Counted from the first letter of the stretch, positions 33,973 through 45,537 are shown. The stretch: 64,000 bases of DNA from Thuidium tamariscinum (GCA_947034885.2 OX344753.2:12710001-12774000); one strand, 5' to 3'. The notes: a model not told the origin generated them from the sequence alone. Numbers and translations are program-made.

Positions 33973-34879
33973 TTAACCCCTAAAGGTCAGAGACTATGTC
34001 TTCACCAAAAATACACCAAAACTGCCATGTCTACTTCAAATACCAAATTTTTGAAAAAAAATATGTTTAGACACATGTAACTATAGGATGTTATATTACA
34101 CTTGTGTGAAAAGATGTGGAAAAAATTTCAGAATTTTCCACCATATAGATTGCAAGATATTAGCATTTGAATTGACAAAAACCCTTTTTTTGTCCCTGCA
34201 AAAAAGCGGGCAGTTGCACTTCACAAGGTCACATTTCTATGAAAAAATGTTCAAAATGGTGGTGCTTCTTTGGATTCATCCTTCATGGCAAGTTGGCTAT
34301 ATGCTCAAGAAAATTTGCATCATTTGGAATTGTACAACATATAGGAAAAAGTTAATAAGTAGAAAGAAGTAGATGGTGATTCAAAATACTAAATTGTTAA
34401 AATTTTATTTATAGAATTAAAAAATGTCAATCCCAATGGTTGTAATGTTGTGACAAAATTTTTAATATTTTTAAAATTGAGGAAAATAAAGGCTTTCAAA
34501 GTTTATTTTAGAGTAGAGAATCCATAACTGCCTGCAAACTAAATCTCTTTATAACTTTCGTCTCATAAATCAAAATGGAGTGATTCAAAGCTTTCTGCAT
34601 ATATGTACATCTAGAAAACCAATTTCAAATTTTTAATTTTGAAAAAAAAGGTTTTATAAGAAATTTTTGGGCTGCCTCCCGACCAATAAAAACTACATAT
34701 CATGCAATAACTTTTTGACCATGTAGTCAAAAGTTATGAAATTTTTTGGGCCTTAAAGCTACTCCTTGAGCACGTGTTGTGTGAAAATTTCAATGAAAAA
34801 AAATAAAAACTCCATCTGTAGTGAGCTACCCAAAATCGCTATATTGCCAAAAAACGTAGTTTGGTCCTTTAGGGGTTAA
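33973..34879 (-). mobile_element. TTAA-type (piggyBac-like) element with a preserved empty site nearby
   Basis: Inverted orientation: TTAACCCCTAAAGGTCAG at 33973 and GTCCTTTAGGGG-TTAA ending at 34879. Flanks TTCTAGAAT and ATGTAGGTAGAC are continuous across a single TTAA at 35085-35088 in a neighbouring tandem unit. The interior is the reverse complement of 11120-12074 and 21058-22000. Confidence 0.8.
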
Positions 34880-35290
34880 ATGTAGGTAGACTGTAGATAG
34901 TTTATTTTTTGACCTATTGTAAATGATAAGCTATCTACAATCTACTTACATTTGAGTTCTAGGATCAATGCCTCACATAGATACATTGATGCCATGGGGT
35001 GCTCCTACCTTATGCTCACCGTCACATCTATGACTGAGAATGGGTTGGACATATGGTATCGCCATGCATCAGTGATTCTAGAATTTAAATGTAGGTAGAC
35101 TGTAAATAGTTTATTTTTTGTCTTGTTGTAAATGATAAGCTATCTACAGTCTACTTACATTTGAGTTCTAGAATCAATGCCTCACATAGATATTGATGCC
35201 ATTGGGTGCTCTTCCCTACCTTGTGCTCACCGCCACATCTAACTTACGACTGAGAATGGCTTGGACATACACGGGTATCGCCATGCAGCA
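34880..35290. repeat. Two tandem units of about 190 bp, each containing a 100-bp foldback
   Basis: Units start near 34880 and 35089. The complete foldback is best seen in unit 2 (35074-35175): arms GATTCTAGAA...GTAGACTGTA and their reverse complement, about 36 bp each. Unit 1's left arm is split by the TTAA element. After each foldback come ATCAATGCCTCACATAGAT and GGTGCTC...CTTATGCTCACCG-like sequence. A smaller foldback of similar style lies at 60882-60960. Confidence 0.6.
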
Positions 35291-35639
35291 TCGGTGACAG
35301 GAGCACTCAGGCTTGCCGTCGCGGAGGGGTCAGGTCCTGGCCGACTTGTGGATTGATTGACCTGCTCGAAAAAAGAACAGGAAATATTCACCGGGCACAT
35401 GGTCACATGGACCATCAACACGCCTGCACATGGGAAGTTTTGAATGGAGATCAGGGATGTGTTAAGTTCTAGGCTTCTCAGCAGAGACACAGTTCGCGGT
35501 CAGGCAGTTCAGTTGTAAGGAGTTGTACTGCTCACAGAGCACTGAATATGGCAGTGTACTATAAACTTACAACGCGTTTGTTATCCTCAAAATGCCCTGA
35601 ATGAAGACCGACGGATATTCTTGTCCTTTACTTGAGTCA
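35291..35639. other. GC-richer unassigned stretch
   Basis: Mixed-composition sequence. An 83-codon minus-strand frame (35490-35239) shows no recognised motif, and no splice structure was evident. Confidence 0.35.
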
Positions 35640-35975
35640 ACAAAAGAAAAAGAAAAGAAAAGAAAAGACTGATATTTTCAAACCATTAATAACAATAATA
35701 ATAACAATGTTATTAATATTATTATCTTTACTAGCGTGCCTTGTGCCAATGCCACAATCAAATCTAAAGTAAGAATAATTTTTTAATTTTTTAATTCATT
35801 AAAAATCTGAAATTCAATAACTTTTTTTTATCATGAGTCCAAATGCCACGAAATCAAGCCCGTGCACCCCTCCTCACTAAGAGCTTTCCGACGGTACTAA
35901 GCAAGCAACTAGGAGATGCATGGTCCGGGAGATCTCAACGTAACAAACAAAACAAACAAACAAACAAAACAAATT
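35640..35975 (-). repeat. Microsatellites plus inverted copy of the 6985-7910 repeat
   Basis: An AAAAG run (35642-35668) and an ATA/ATT run precede a reverse copy of the dispersed repeat. On the minus strand it reads GTTGAGATCTC, GTACCGTCGGAAAGCTC and GAGGGGTGCACGGGC. It ends in a CAAA/CAAAA run. Confidence 0.55.
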
Positions 35976-35982
35976 ACTTGTC

Positions 35983-36910
35983 TTAACCCCTAAAGGACCA
36001 TTGTCCCCTCAAGGGACAATTTGGAGTTCGGGCAGGTTCTATAGACTTCAATTTTTGGTGAAACCTTTTGAAACTTTCTCACAAGATAGAAAAACTGATT
36101 AGCTTTGTGGGAATGTAATTTTTATTTCAATTGGTGACCAGGAGCAAAAGTTATACCACAAAAAGCCCAAATTTTCGTTCAATGGGCTGAATTTTCTTTT
36201 TGCAAAGATTCAAAGTTTAATTAAATTTTTTTTTTTGAAATAATATATTCTTGCCTACATGTGAAGCTTTGATTCATTCTATTTGGACTTATAATGAGAA
36301 AGTTATGGACAATCTTATTTCTCAGGCAATCTAAACAATTTCTCAAAAAATAACCTATAGGATTCATTTCTAAATGCAATTTTCACATTTTTTTCAAAAG
36401 AAATTGTTGGACAAGGTTATGTTTACTTGCTAGAAAAATCTCACCACTGGGATTATTGTATTTCAATTCCACCTTAGAGTTATTAACCATTTAGTTTTTC
36501 TTTAAATCTTGGACCTACATCTACTTAACAATTTCTTAAAGAATAAAAATCAAGTGTTTTTTGTGTAAATTTTTTTCTTAGACTCTCAACTCAATTATTA
36601 AACACAATTTTTTTTTAATTCAAAGTCTATAGTGCAAAAAAGTTCAACAAACGGCAATCAAAGTCATCTGAAATTGCAGTCCACAGTTCAAAAAAAATTG
36701 TATTTCCAACTTTGAATGCTCATATCTTCTAATCTATACGGTCAAACTTCATGAAATTTTTACCACATGATCTCAATCAAGTTAAGTACAAGATCATATA
36801 GTTAGATTTTTAAATTTGTTTTTGTTTTTGTTTTCTTGGGTGAATGCAACAAAAATGGCAGTTTTGAGAGGTTTTTGACAGAAAAAAGGCCTTGGTCATT
36901 TAGGGGTTAA
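35983..36910 (+). mobile_element. TTAA-type element, second subfamily (928 bp)
   Basis: TTAACCCCTAAAGGACCATT at 35983 and GGTCATTTAGGGG-TTAA ending at 36910. Only the ends resemble the first subfamily; the interior (GTCCCCTCAAGGGACAATTT, AGCAAAAGTTATACCAC) matches 32261-33192 inverted. Confidence 0.7.
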
Positions 36911-36926
36911 GGTGTAGATTATATTA

Positions 36927-36928
<2 letters not shown>

Positions 36929-36964
<36 letters not shown>
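36929..36964. repeat. (ATT)n microsatellite
   Basis: About 11-12 consecutive ATT units directly after the right end of the TTAA element at 36910. Confidence 0.85.
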
Positions 36965-36966
<2 letters not shown>

Positions 36967-37002
36967 TCGTGCAATTTGAGTGCTTGGGATGAAAAATGCA
37001 GC

Positions 37003-37302
37003 TAAGGTGGACACTCCCCAAATCCAATACCATTTTTGGCTACTCTGTCTAGTTACTATTATTGCATTGATCAACTTTTCATTGATTTTTTTGTTGGGAA
37101 GTGAAAAGAGGTTCAAACACACCAAAGAATGCGACATTTGGATATTGTGTGCAAAAGTTATGAAAGGCTGAATTTTTTTTGGTAGGGTTCCAAATCCATT
37201 TTTCCAATATAGGTACATATTGATTTTGGAGATGTATACAAAGTAATGATGACATAATTAGGTGGCAAGCTGAGGTGTGACATTTTAGATGCACATACCT
37301 TA
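37003..37302. mobile_element. Diverged family A MITE
   Basis: TA-AGGTGGACACTCCCC on the left and GCACATACCT-TA on the right. The interior has CAAACACACCAAAGAATGCG and ATTTTGGAGATGTATAC, as in family A. Confidence 0.5.
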
Positions 37303-37690
37303 AAGAGCTTTACCAAAGACTATGGGTTGGAAGATTGTTACTTTGCCATGCCAAAGGCTATTTGGTGGGCATAAGAAAAGCTCGTTTCTAGTTTGCCTCC
37401 ATTGCTCCATAGTGAGATACAATGTTATGATACTCTAAGAGTATCCACCCTTTTCGCTCTAAGAAGTTGACATAAGATGAAAATACTCAAAACCATTGGT
37501 TTACCATCTAATAAGTGATATTCTATTGAAACTGTCTCCAAAAGTAATATTAAATTTTTCCCATAGTTAATTCTTACAAGGCAAAATAAGTTTTTAGTTT
37601 TTAGTTTAGTTTAGTTTTTCAGTATGTAGTTGTTTTCTTGGTTGTAAGAAAAAATCATGTTTTTCAAAAGCAAAAATTTGAAATTAATTT
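37303..37690. other. No gene recognised
   Basis: AT-rich spacer with a short TTTAGTTTAG run near 37600. Confidence 0.35.
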
Positions 37691-38110
37691 TCAAGATCTA
37701 TAGGTAATAAATTGTTAAGAAATTAGTTATGGAATTGAAAAATGTCAATCCCAATTGTTGTAATATTGTAATAAGCAATCGACATCCTATGATTTCATTC
37801 CATTCCAAAAACATTGAAAATTGACTTGAATAAAGCTAGACTTCAAAGTTTATTTAAGTGTAGAGATTCTATAATTGCCCACAAACTAAAACTTCTCATA
37901 ACTTTCATTGCATTCATTAAAATGGAATGATTGAAAGTTGTCTACTTGTATATAAATCTAGAAAATGAATTTCAAATTTTTAATTCTTGAAAAGTTTTTT
38001 TTTTTAGAGTTGCTTTGAGTGCTTAGATTCTATAAGAAACTACATGTTATACACTAATTTTCTAACTATTTAATTAAAAGTTGTAAAAATTGTTATGCCT
38101 CAACTACATA
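37691..38110 (-). mobile_element. Internal fragment of an inverted TTAA-type element
   Basis: AATGTCAATCCCAATTGTTG, TGCCCACAAACTAAAACTTC and AAAATGGAATGATTGAAAG correspond in order to the middle of 33973-34879. Both ends are missing. Confidence 0.5.
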
Positions 38111-38430
38111 TTGTATGAAAACTCCATGTATTTTAGGAATGTTGCATCTTCTACAAATAATTTGTGATCATGAGACAATTTAACTTGACAATTACAATGG
38201 TTAAATTTTTAATGACAAATTGGTGACTACAAAAATCATTTGTTTTACTAATACCATGGGAATCATTGGCTTAAAAAAATAAAATTCAAAAGTAGTTATT
38301 GGAAGTCAAAGTATTGTAGAAGATCTCTCTTTTTCATACAAAATTTTGGGGATGAACAATTGCACTTTTGTCCTACATAGAGAGATTTTCTATCATCCGT
38401 TGGATACAAGACATTTGCCTTGAATATAGG
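38111..38430. other. No gene recognised
   Basis: AT-rich spacer. ATTGGAAGTCAAAGTATTGTA and GACAATTGCACTTTTGTCC-like words recur near 13520 and 55740, hinting at a further old repeat. Confidence 0.3.
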
Positions 38431-39218
38431 TTAACCCCTAAGTGCTCAAGTGACCATTTTACGGTCGCTGCCCAACTTCGGGCAGCATTTTAGGGCTAAG
38501 AAAAAAAAATTTCAAATTTTTTTTTTTCAAAATTTCAAAATATTGGATTTTGTTTCAACATTTGCATCCAAAACTAAGATCCATATAGTCAAACAAAAGT
38601 TATAGCAAAAAAAAGGAGAAATAGCACAAAGTGTCTAAAACTGCTTAGTGTTGAAAAACTTACTATTTGGGGGAAGTATTGATGCTCTCATTAATAAATA
38701 TTTTTTATTTTTTAACAAATCAATAAAAACCACAATTTTGACCAATCAAAAAAAATTTCAAATCCTAAAAATCCAATCTTTAAATATTTTTTTAATTTTG
38801 ATCATATGGATACTTTCTACTTTTTGTACTTTACATTATCTTCTTTGATGCTTATTTCAAAAAGTTGTAAAGTATATATTTTATAACACATTTGTATTTT
38901 GTCTTAATCCCTTGGGCTTTTAGAGGTTTAATATTTTTCTTTTTTTTATAAATCAATAAAAAACACAATTTTGACCAATCAAAAAAAATTTCAAATCCTA
39001 AAAATAGAAATTGTATTTTTGGTGAATTTTTGAAGTTATATCTTCAAAATTAATTTAAAAATAATCTAAAAATAATTTTTTACTTTGACTATATGGATAC
39101 TTTCTACTTTTTGTGCTTTACATTTTCTTCTTTGATACTAATTTCAAAAAAGTTGTAATGCTTATATTTTATAACACATTTGTGTTTTGTCCTAACCCCT
39201 TGGGCTTTTAGGGGTTAA
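38431..39218. mobile_element. TTAA-type element with internal duplication (788 bp)
   Basis: Starts TTAACCCCTAAGTGCTCAAG and ends GGGCTTTTAGGGG-TTAA. Inside, about 250 bp is directly duplicated (38690-38940 and 38941-39200): AAATCAATAAAAAACACAAT and ATGGATACTTTCTACTTTTT each occur twice, and the first unit ends in an imperfect element end (GGGCTTTTAGAGGTTTAA). Confidence 0.6.
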
Positions 39219-40702
39219 AATGAAGGTTTTAAAAGATGCTATAATCTAAAAGTTTTCAAATGCAAAGGTAAAGTAGTCCACCTATGCATGCACAAGTATC
39301 ACATTATTCACACAATCTACTATTCTTTAGAATTGCTAGTATTTTTTGAAATTCTCATTTTATAGAATATATTCTACTCAAGAAAGAATTACATGAAGAA
39401 CATGTATAAGCAAATAGTTTATAGTAATCTATTAAAGAGAAGATTAGGCTAATATGAAAAACTAAAGACACAAAGATCTATATGAAAGAATCACTCATAT
39501 ACTTTGTAAAAAACAACATTATTTGACTTTGAAATTGGCCATGTTTCAAAGTTGTTCAATTATACAATTGAGGACAATAAGGGCATTCATTTGGTCACTT
39601 TGCCTTTTCCTTCAAAGTGAATTGTCTACCAAGTACAATTTTGGACAGTTAAGTGAAAAAGATGGGTATCTTGAGCTATGATGTTATGAATTGGATATAC
39701 ACTAGTTTAATTATAGTCTTTCTAAACACTTGAAATAGCTGCAAATCAAGTATCTTGTCGATTGAAAATAGATTAATCTTTAAAGGTCCTAATTCCACAT
39801 GACCAAGTTGTCACCAAATTGCTTAGACTATTAATCTAATAGGTGTATTCTTTATTTCTATATTTTTAGTAGTGAAGTCATCAAGTGACTCTATTTTTGG
39901 CCACAATTTCTCTTAATGTTATATTAGTAGTAGATTGGTGGATTTGAAGCAACTTTTAGATCCTTCCATGTGCAATTAAAATTCTTTATTTCTAAATATT
40001 TATACAATTCCTTCTTACTTGGTATGCCTTGAAGATTTCTTTTATCTTACTTTCATAGCTTTCAAAATGAGCATAGAAGAAATGGGCATGTAAGGATCAA
40101 CATCCTTCTATGATCACTTTGTGACAAAACCGCATCACATGTCTTCCCTTTATCCTCCCACAAATGACACAAATAAACATCATGACAACATTCATACTCA
40201 AGGCCTTGAAACACTCGTGTCTTCTGAGGGTACCGTAAATCCAAATCATGATTTGTGCAAAACTCCTGGAACAGATTTGCTGCTAACATGATTTCCAAAG
40301 TCTCAGAGACCAGAAAGTGGTCGCCACCAGGGAACCAAAGGGTTAAAAGATGGCAGACAAGTTGAAGATGCCATCATTCTGAGCAATTTTGTCCAGTACG
40401 ATGTGAATCATTATCTAGTAGATGATTACAGGATATCGCAACAACAATATAAAAAACAAGTCAGAGGAAACAAATGACTAAGCAATTATATCCAACAGGT
40501 CAAAAGATAACACCTCTTCATCAGAGAGCAATCACAACTTAGCCAAACGCTTCCACTAAAGTTACAGGAGCAATCAATGCATAAGATGGCGAAGACATCC
40601 AATATAAAAGGAATGAGCACCCTCAAAAAAAAAGAAAAAGTGTCGCCCATAGAAGAGCTTGAGGTATTTTGAACATTTTGTATACAGTCATGTGATACAC
40701 AT
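39219..40702. other. Intergenic DNA and probable 3' UTR of the U-box gene
   Basis: AT-rich to about 40040, then more balanced towards the stop codon at 40703. The gene's 3' UTR should lie at about 40400-40702; no canonical AATAAA is visible there. Minus-strand frames at 40298-40062 and 40878-40486 are not supported as separate genes. Confidence 0.4.
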
Positions 40703-43700
40703 TTAACATTGGTAGAGGGGAAGCTGCACCTTAGTCTTCCAGATAAATCCAAGAGAACCAGATCGCGATTTCCCGAGTTTTTTCTTTTCCTCCTTTCGCA
40801 GGCCAGTGCCAGCAGCACCGCTATTTGAGGAAGCGGACTCCTGTTGCGGTTCGGCTTCAGAGGTGGTCTCACTACCAAGCGCTCCCATACTGAGGCTCAT
40901 ACTGAGTGGGGCTGAGTGTGAGAACACGGTTTCTTTCTGACGTTGTTCACGGAAGTGTTGAAGGAGCTTCTGAGCTTTGTCTTGCGCGCGCGGACTATTG
41001 CCCACAGAGAGGGAGACGAGAGCAGGAATCACTCCTTCCCGCAACACCAATTGGCTATGCTGCAAGCTGTTGGTACAGAGTAACAATAGGGTGGCAGCGG
41101 CATGCTCTTTCTCCTTGATACTTCCCGTGTCAAGGATTTCAGCCAGCACAGCTATACCACCCTCCGTGTCAGCGATAGTGGACCGCCCTTCTTCAATGTA
41201 AGCCAGGATGTATAACAAGGCCAAAATTTTCTCTAACAGATCCACTTTGCGTAAGCTCAGAAGATGCACTAAGATGGGGATTGCGCCAGCCCGCACCACA
41301 CGAGGCCGGTTGCCCAGTAAGATGGTAAGATTGTACAATGTGGTCAATGCATCCTTGCGTCCCTGATTTGAGCCAGAGATCAGCAGCTGCACGAGGAGAG
41401 GAATTGCTCCAGAGGAGCCTATACAAGCCTTGTTCTCGTTCAAGCAGGACAGCGTCTGAAAAGCCGCCACTGCAGCTTCTTTGCATGCTCGATTAGCTCC
41501 TGCTTTCAGTAACTCCACAAAAAGAGGAACACCTCCTGCGGCTACAACTGCGGCCTTATTCCTGAGCACAATAACATATGCATTCAGTCCTTCAGCCTCT
41601 AAAGTACCAACACTTCCAACAGACATCGTGATAAGGATCCTTTTGATTATTACTCTCCATTGAGCTCCACTCTAATAACTTCCATATTGTTAAGATGTCC
41701 ATAAAATGTTTATAAACTGGAATAACAGTACTGGTAGACGCAACACTAACAAATCTTTTAATTAGCAAATGATGACACTCAAGGAATTCAGAAAGAAAAG
41801 AGTAGTGATAAAACTAAAACTAATGAGAAACACCTAAATTCAAAATTCAAAATAACTCGTTCAGAAGTCTAACTCTCTAAGAGTACCCCATTACCTGTCA
41901 TCACTAATGGCAACATTGAGCAGTGAGAACGCCACCATTTCTTGTGCACTTTGGTCATCAGAATCAATCGCTGTGCTCAGAAGCTCTACAAGAGCTGGAA
42001 TAGCACCTCTTTCTCCAAACAGTGATCGAGCCTTGGCATTGGTTTTCGCCAGAATTCGAATCTCCTCGGCAGCCTGGTATTTATGCTGTACAGAGCCCTC
42101 TGCAAGGCCGACAACCAGGTCCTCACACCTGACGATCCATTGTTCTTCGGGTAGTAGCTCCAGTGGGTGACCAACACCACCACTTTGAAGCCGAGGAGGT
42201 CCAGAATCATCCATGAAGTCGTCTTCTTCTCCTTGTGTGCCTAATTGGTCATTGACACTCAGTGCACTGAGAACCTTCTGAGACTCCTGTCCTCTGGGAG
42301 TATTAATGTCCTCTTCTGGAAGGTCATCCACTGGCACAACCCGGGCGTCTTTTCCTTGCTCCTCGCTCTGTACCTTGACAAGCTCAGAGGTTGATCCAAT
42401 CTCCCATCTCCACCCTGGAGACGGAGGAGGAGATGGTGGCCCTGGGACTGGAATGCTACGCGCTTCACACCAGCTTGCAATCAGGCCTTTAACGCAGAAA
42501 TTTGGGGTGAGGTTGCGATTCTCCAAGGCCTGCCTCGTCTTGGGGCAAGTCATATGACCTTCCCTGAACCATTTTTCAACGCAAACTCTCTCATACGTTT
42601 GCCCTGACGCAACAATGACGGGATCCGACATCAGCTGCAGAGATATGGGACACCGAAGTTCCTCCGGGGCAACCGGCGTTTGTGGCGTGCGTGGGGTTTG
42701 TGGTGTTCTGGGAGTTATTGGACTTGAACATTCAGGATCCTCCAGTCTATCAACAGTTTCAAGAAAAGCCATTTCAGAGCATCGACAATCTACACAATGT
42801 GGGTGAGTACTGGGCGAGTGGACTCTGTCAGTCTCTCCCTCTGCAGAAAGCTTCCCGGAGCCCCAACCACGGTCCGAAACGAGCCAACGAGATGGATTCC
42901 CAACTGCCTGTGTAACATTCTCCGTTCGAAGCACGCTGTTAAATTTCTTCATCAGCTGTAGTATGTGAAGGGTGACGGACTCTTTCCGGCGATCTTCTTC
43001 GTAACGAGCCTTTTCAAGCAGCCTTTTCAAAGCACGTTTCTCAGCCAGAATTGCATCTGCTGTCACTAGGCTCAGCCGGATGGCTACTTGACTAAACGTT
43101 TCTTCCTCAGCTTCCGGATTCTCATATTGAGGCCCCTTTTGCTTCTGAAGGAGCAAGGATATGATATCAGCCCCTATCTGCTTCTCAGCTGGGTCCAGCT
43201 GAAACTGTGTTCGACTCAATTCGGCTTGAAGCTCACTAATCTGGACACAATGCATACAACTTACATCAGTTCCACGTCCCCTATAGGCAACATTCCATAA
43301 CACGTTAATGTTTGGTGAAAAAATCTCGATCATTTCGAGTACTCCTCGATCACGTGCAGCAGCAAACCAGACCACACCTCAAAAGACATGTGAAATCCTA
43401 AGCCTTGATGCAAGACAGGACAGGTATGGAGAAGGACATTTAATGCTGCTCCCTTACAGGCGTACATCAGCGGTACTCATGGTTACTAGATCTGTTAGGC
43501 ATTACGATACACCAACTGTGGTCATGGGCTCTTACGACCGACAACTTCATAATTAACTCCCATCACGAGGTGCACGCAGGCACGAACCTGGGAATTAAGT
43601 TCTTGGGAAACAAGAACGGCAATTCGTCGAAGACTTGTCTCCAGTGCTTCTTTTACCTCCTCAAACCGGGTAAGCATAGATTCGCCTTTAATGGCCTGCA

Positions 43701-45080
43701 TTTAAGGCTCATCATTACCAAATTGGTAGCATGCAACGCAGGTACGTGCGAGAGAAAGATTGACTACGTAGCAATTGCAACAGGGTATGATATCGACAGT
43801 GTATTAAAAGATCAAATACAATCAAAGGATCACATGATTGCCTATGCACCATGCCGAACATACCAAATACAACTTGCTGGAATCTGCACAATACTGCAAA
43901 AGCGAGCGAGCCTTGTCAAGAGCCAACTGCAATGCACAAACTGCCTGAATCCCTGCTTTACGAAATCGACCTCGCTCGGAATCCAGAGAAGGTGCAATAG
44001 CGTGCATTTTTTTCACAAGTGCAGCTAAGGTTGCGCACATCTCAGCATGAAGCTGCACAGGACAAGAGCTTGAATGTCAAGAATCGAGCCAATGCTTTGG
44101 ACTGTCTTCGCATGGAGGCAATCGCAGCTTAAGCATCAAGTATTCGAATCTATTTGTCACTGACCTAGTGGATACTAATATTATTAGGGATCTGATCCAG
44201 TCTCCTATTTTGACCCTGTTAACAACAACTCACTCATTCATCTACTTGGTTGGCTTTCAATTAGCAAGTGGTGTAAGCATGACTTGGCTAAACGTCTACG
44301 GCCGCCAATCTTTGAATGAAAATAGGTCTACTGTCCCTGCAATAATACTTAACCCCTTACTTTGAGATTCCATAATAAATTCATATAGGGATAAACATTT
44401 TGATCTGCAGAGGGTTTAGCTCTTGTATCCAAAGTGATCTTTCCATAGCTCTAGAGTTATTTCCCAAAATCACTCCTGAATATGTGCAAATGCTTGAAGT
44501 AACGCAAAGCATCATCCACCTGCCAATGAGTGAACTACTTCGCATCCAAGTGATAGTATCACAGTAAAAGAATGGTGTAAAAATGGCTTGATTTTATAAT
44601 ACCTTATGGACAAAGAGGGCACTCAAGATTGTAACAGGACCAGTATTATACCTGAGGCTGCTTGCCAAAGCTAGGGCTGGGCGAAAATCGGGGGCTGTGG
44701 AGAGACCGAGGACTCCCCACAGAACGAGGGCTCTCAACAAAGCCGGAGGTATGGCTGGAACTCCGTAAAGACCGGGGACTTCCAACAGAGCGTGGACTAT
44801 CCATAAGCCCGGAAGTCTGTATAGGAGCCCGACGGTATCGAGGACTTCCTACAGAACGCGGGCTTTCAGACAATCCGGGAGTCCGGATGGGACTCCGAGG
44901 TAGAGGACAAGAGGCTACCCTTCCCTCCATCGTCTGCGGTTCTGCTCATTAACAAAATTCAGGCAGCGATTCAAAAATGCGGGCCATATAACTGAGGGAG
45001 ACATAGTACTAAAATGTGTACTGCTGGAAACCACAATTGTAACAGTTGGAAGGAGATGCAGGCATACCAGAGTCTGCCAT
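40703..45080 (-). CDS. PUB45: U-box E3 ubiquitin ligase with ARM repeats, PUB6/7/45/46 type
   Basis: Predicted RING-like E3 ligase that recruits E2 through its U-box. Minus-strand exons: 45080-45068, 44941-44652, 44052-43864, 43695-43588, 43240-41895, 41561-40703. All introns are GT-AG, phases agree, giving 934 residues (Arabidopsis relatives are roughly 770-830). Residues 21-86 form three 22-residue Ser-Pro-Arg repeats. The family's N-terminal domain spans about 102-270 (LHAEMC, APSLDSERGR, GIQAVCALQLALDKA, SSKLYL, LDPAEKQIGADI). TPRTPQTPRTPQTP is at 376-389, and the U-box at about 392-463 (CPISLQLMSDPVIVASGQTY, CPKTRQAL). ARM repeats follow to about 860 (GAIPLLVQLL, GVIPALVSLS, KAQKLLQHFREQRQ). 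A conserved tail contains KSRSGSLGFIWKTK. Stop TAA at 40703-40705. Symbol reflects subfamily, not proven orthology. Confidence 0.92.
44184..44455. repeat. Intron-2 copy of a direct duplication
   Basis: About 270 bp in U-box gene intron 2, matching 45249-45537 with small indels. Shared words: TTAGCAAGT, CTAAACGTCTACG / CTAAATGTCTACGA, AATCTTTGAATGAAAA, GTCTACTGTCCCT, TCCATAGCTCTA / TCCACAGCTCTA. Confidence 0.65.
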
Positions 45081-45123
45081 GGCAAATCAACCGATAGTAT
45101 CTAGATGGCTGATCAGTGGCTTC
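45068..45123 (-). other. Small first coding exon of the U-box gene (43 nt leader + 13 nt coding)
   Basis: On the minus strand a pyrimidine-rich tract ending TTCTGGCAG (acceptor at 45124) precedes an exon holding GCC-ATG-G, then GCA GAC TCT G and donor GTATGC. Four codons plus one base join in frame to AA CCG CAG ACG ATG GAG in the next exon (MADSEPQTMEG). An in-frame TGA lies two codons before the ATG, so translation cannot begin further upstream in this exon. The alternative start is the ATG at 44930. Confidence 0.6.
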
Positions 45124-45248
45124 CTGCCAGAACCAACACAGAGAAGAAAATCAGATGCCATCTGAAACGGCTCTCCAAAAGCGTAACTCAGTATACCCTA
45201 TTCTTTGAAATACCAGCTCTCGAAACTAAAGGAGGGGATAGAAAAACC

Positions 45249-45537
45249 ATTAGAGACCTTAACCTCTCTCCTGTACTCACCCCTGTTACCAACAGCAAAC
45301 TCATCTATTCACACACTTGCTTGGCCTTCCATTAGCAAGTTAGGTGTCAGCATGATTGGCTAAATGTCTACGACCACTAATCTTTGAATGAAAAATGGAT
45401 TTGTCTACTGTCCCTTCAATAGTGATCTATAACCTCCCACTTTGAATGATCGCATAAGAAATTCAAACATTTACAAAAATTTGACCTCAAGAGAGTTTGG
45501 CTCTTGAAAACGAAAGTAATCTCTCCACAGCTCTATC
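45249..45537. repeat. Leader-intron copy of the same duplication
   Basis: Second copy, in the inferred intron upstream of the small first exon. Both copies sit about 130 nt from the intron's 3' end (to exons at 44052 and 45123), so a segment including an intron end was probably duplicated. Confidence 0.65.

Noticed and set aside
36929-36964. (ATT)n as part of the adjacent transposon
   Set aside because: It lies outside the TTAA border at 36910 and is better read as an independent microsatellite.
40486-40878. 130-codon minus-strand frame overlapping the U-box gene end
   Set aside because: It is in a different frame from the ARM-repeat reading and continues into the 3' UTR.
41907-43300. Plus-strand frames across the U-box gene
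   Set aside because: Antisense shadows; the minus strand reads through U-box and ARM repeats with correct splicing.
43570-44028. 152-codon plus-strand frame
   Set aside because: It overlaps two exons and an intron of the U-box gene in antisense and has no domain.
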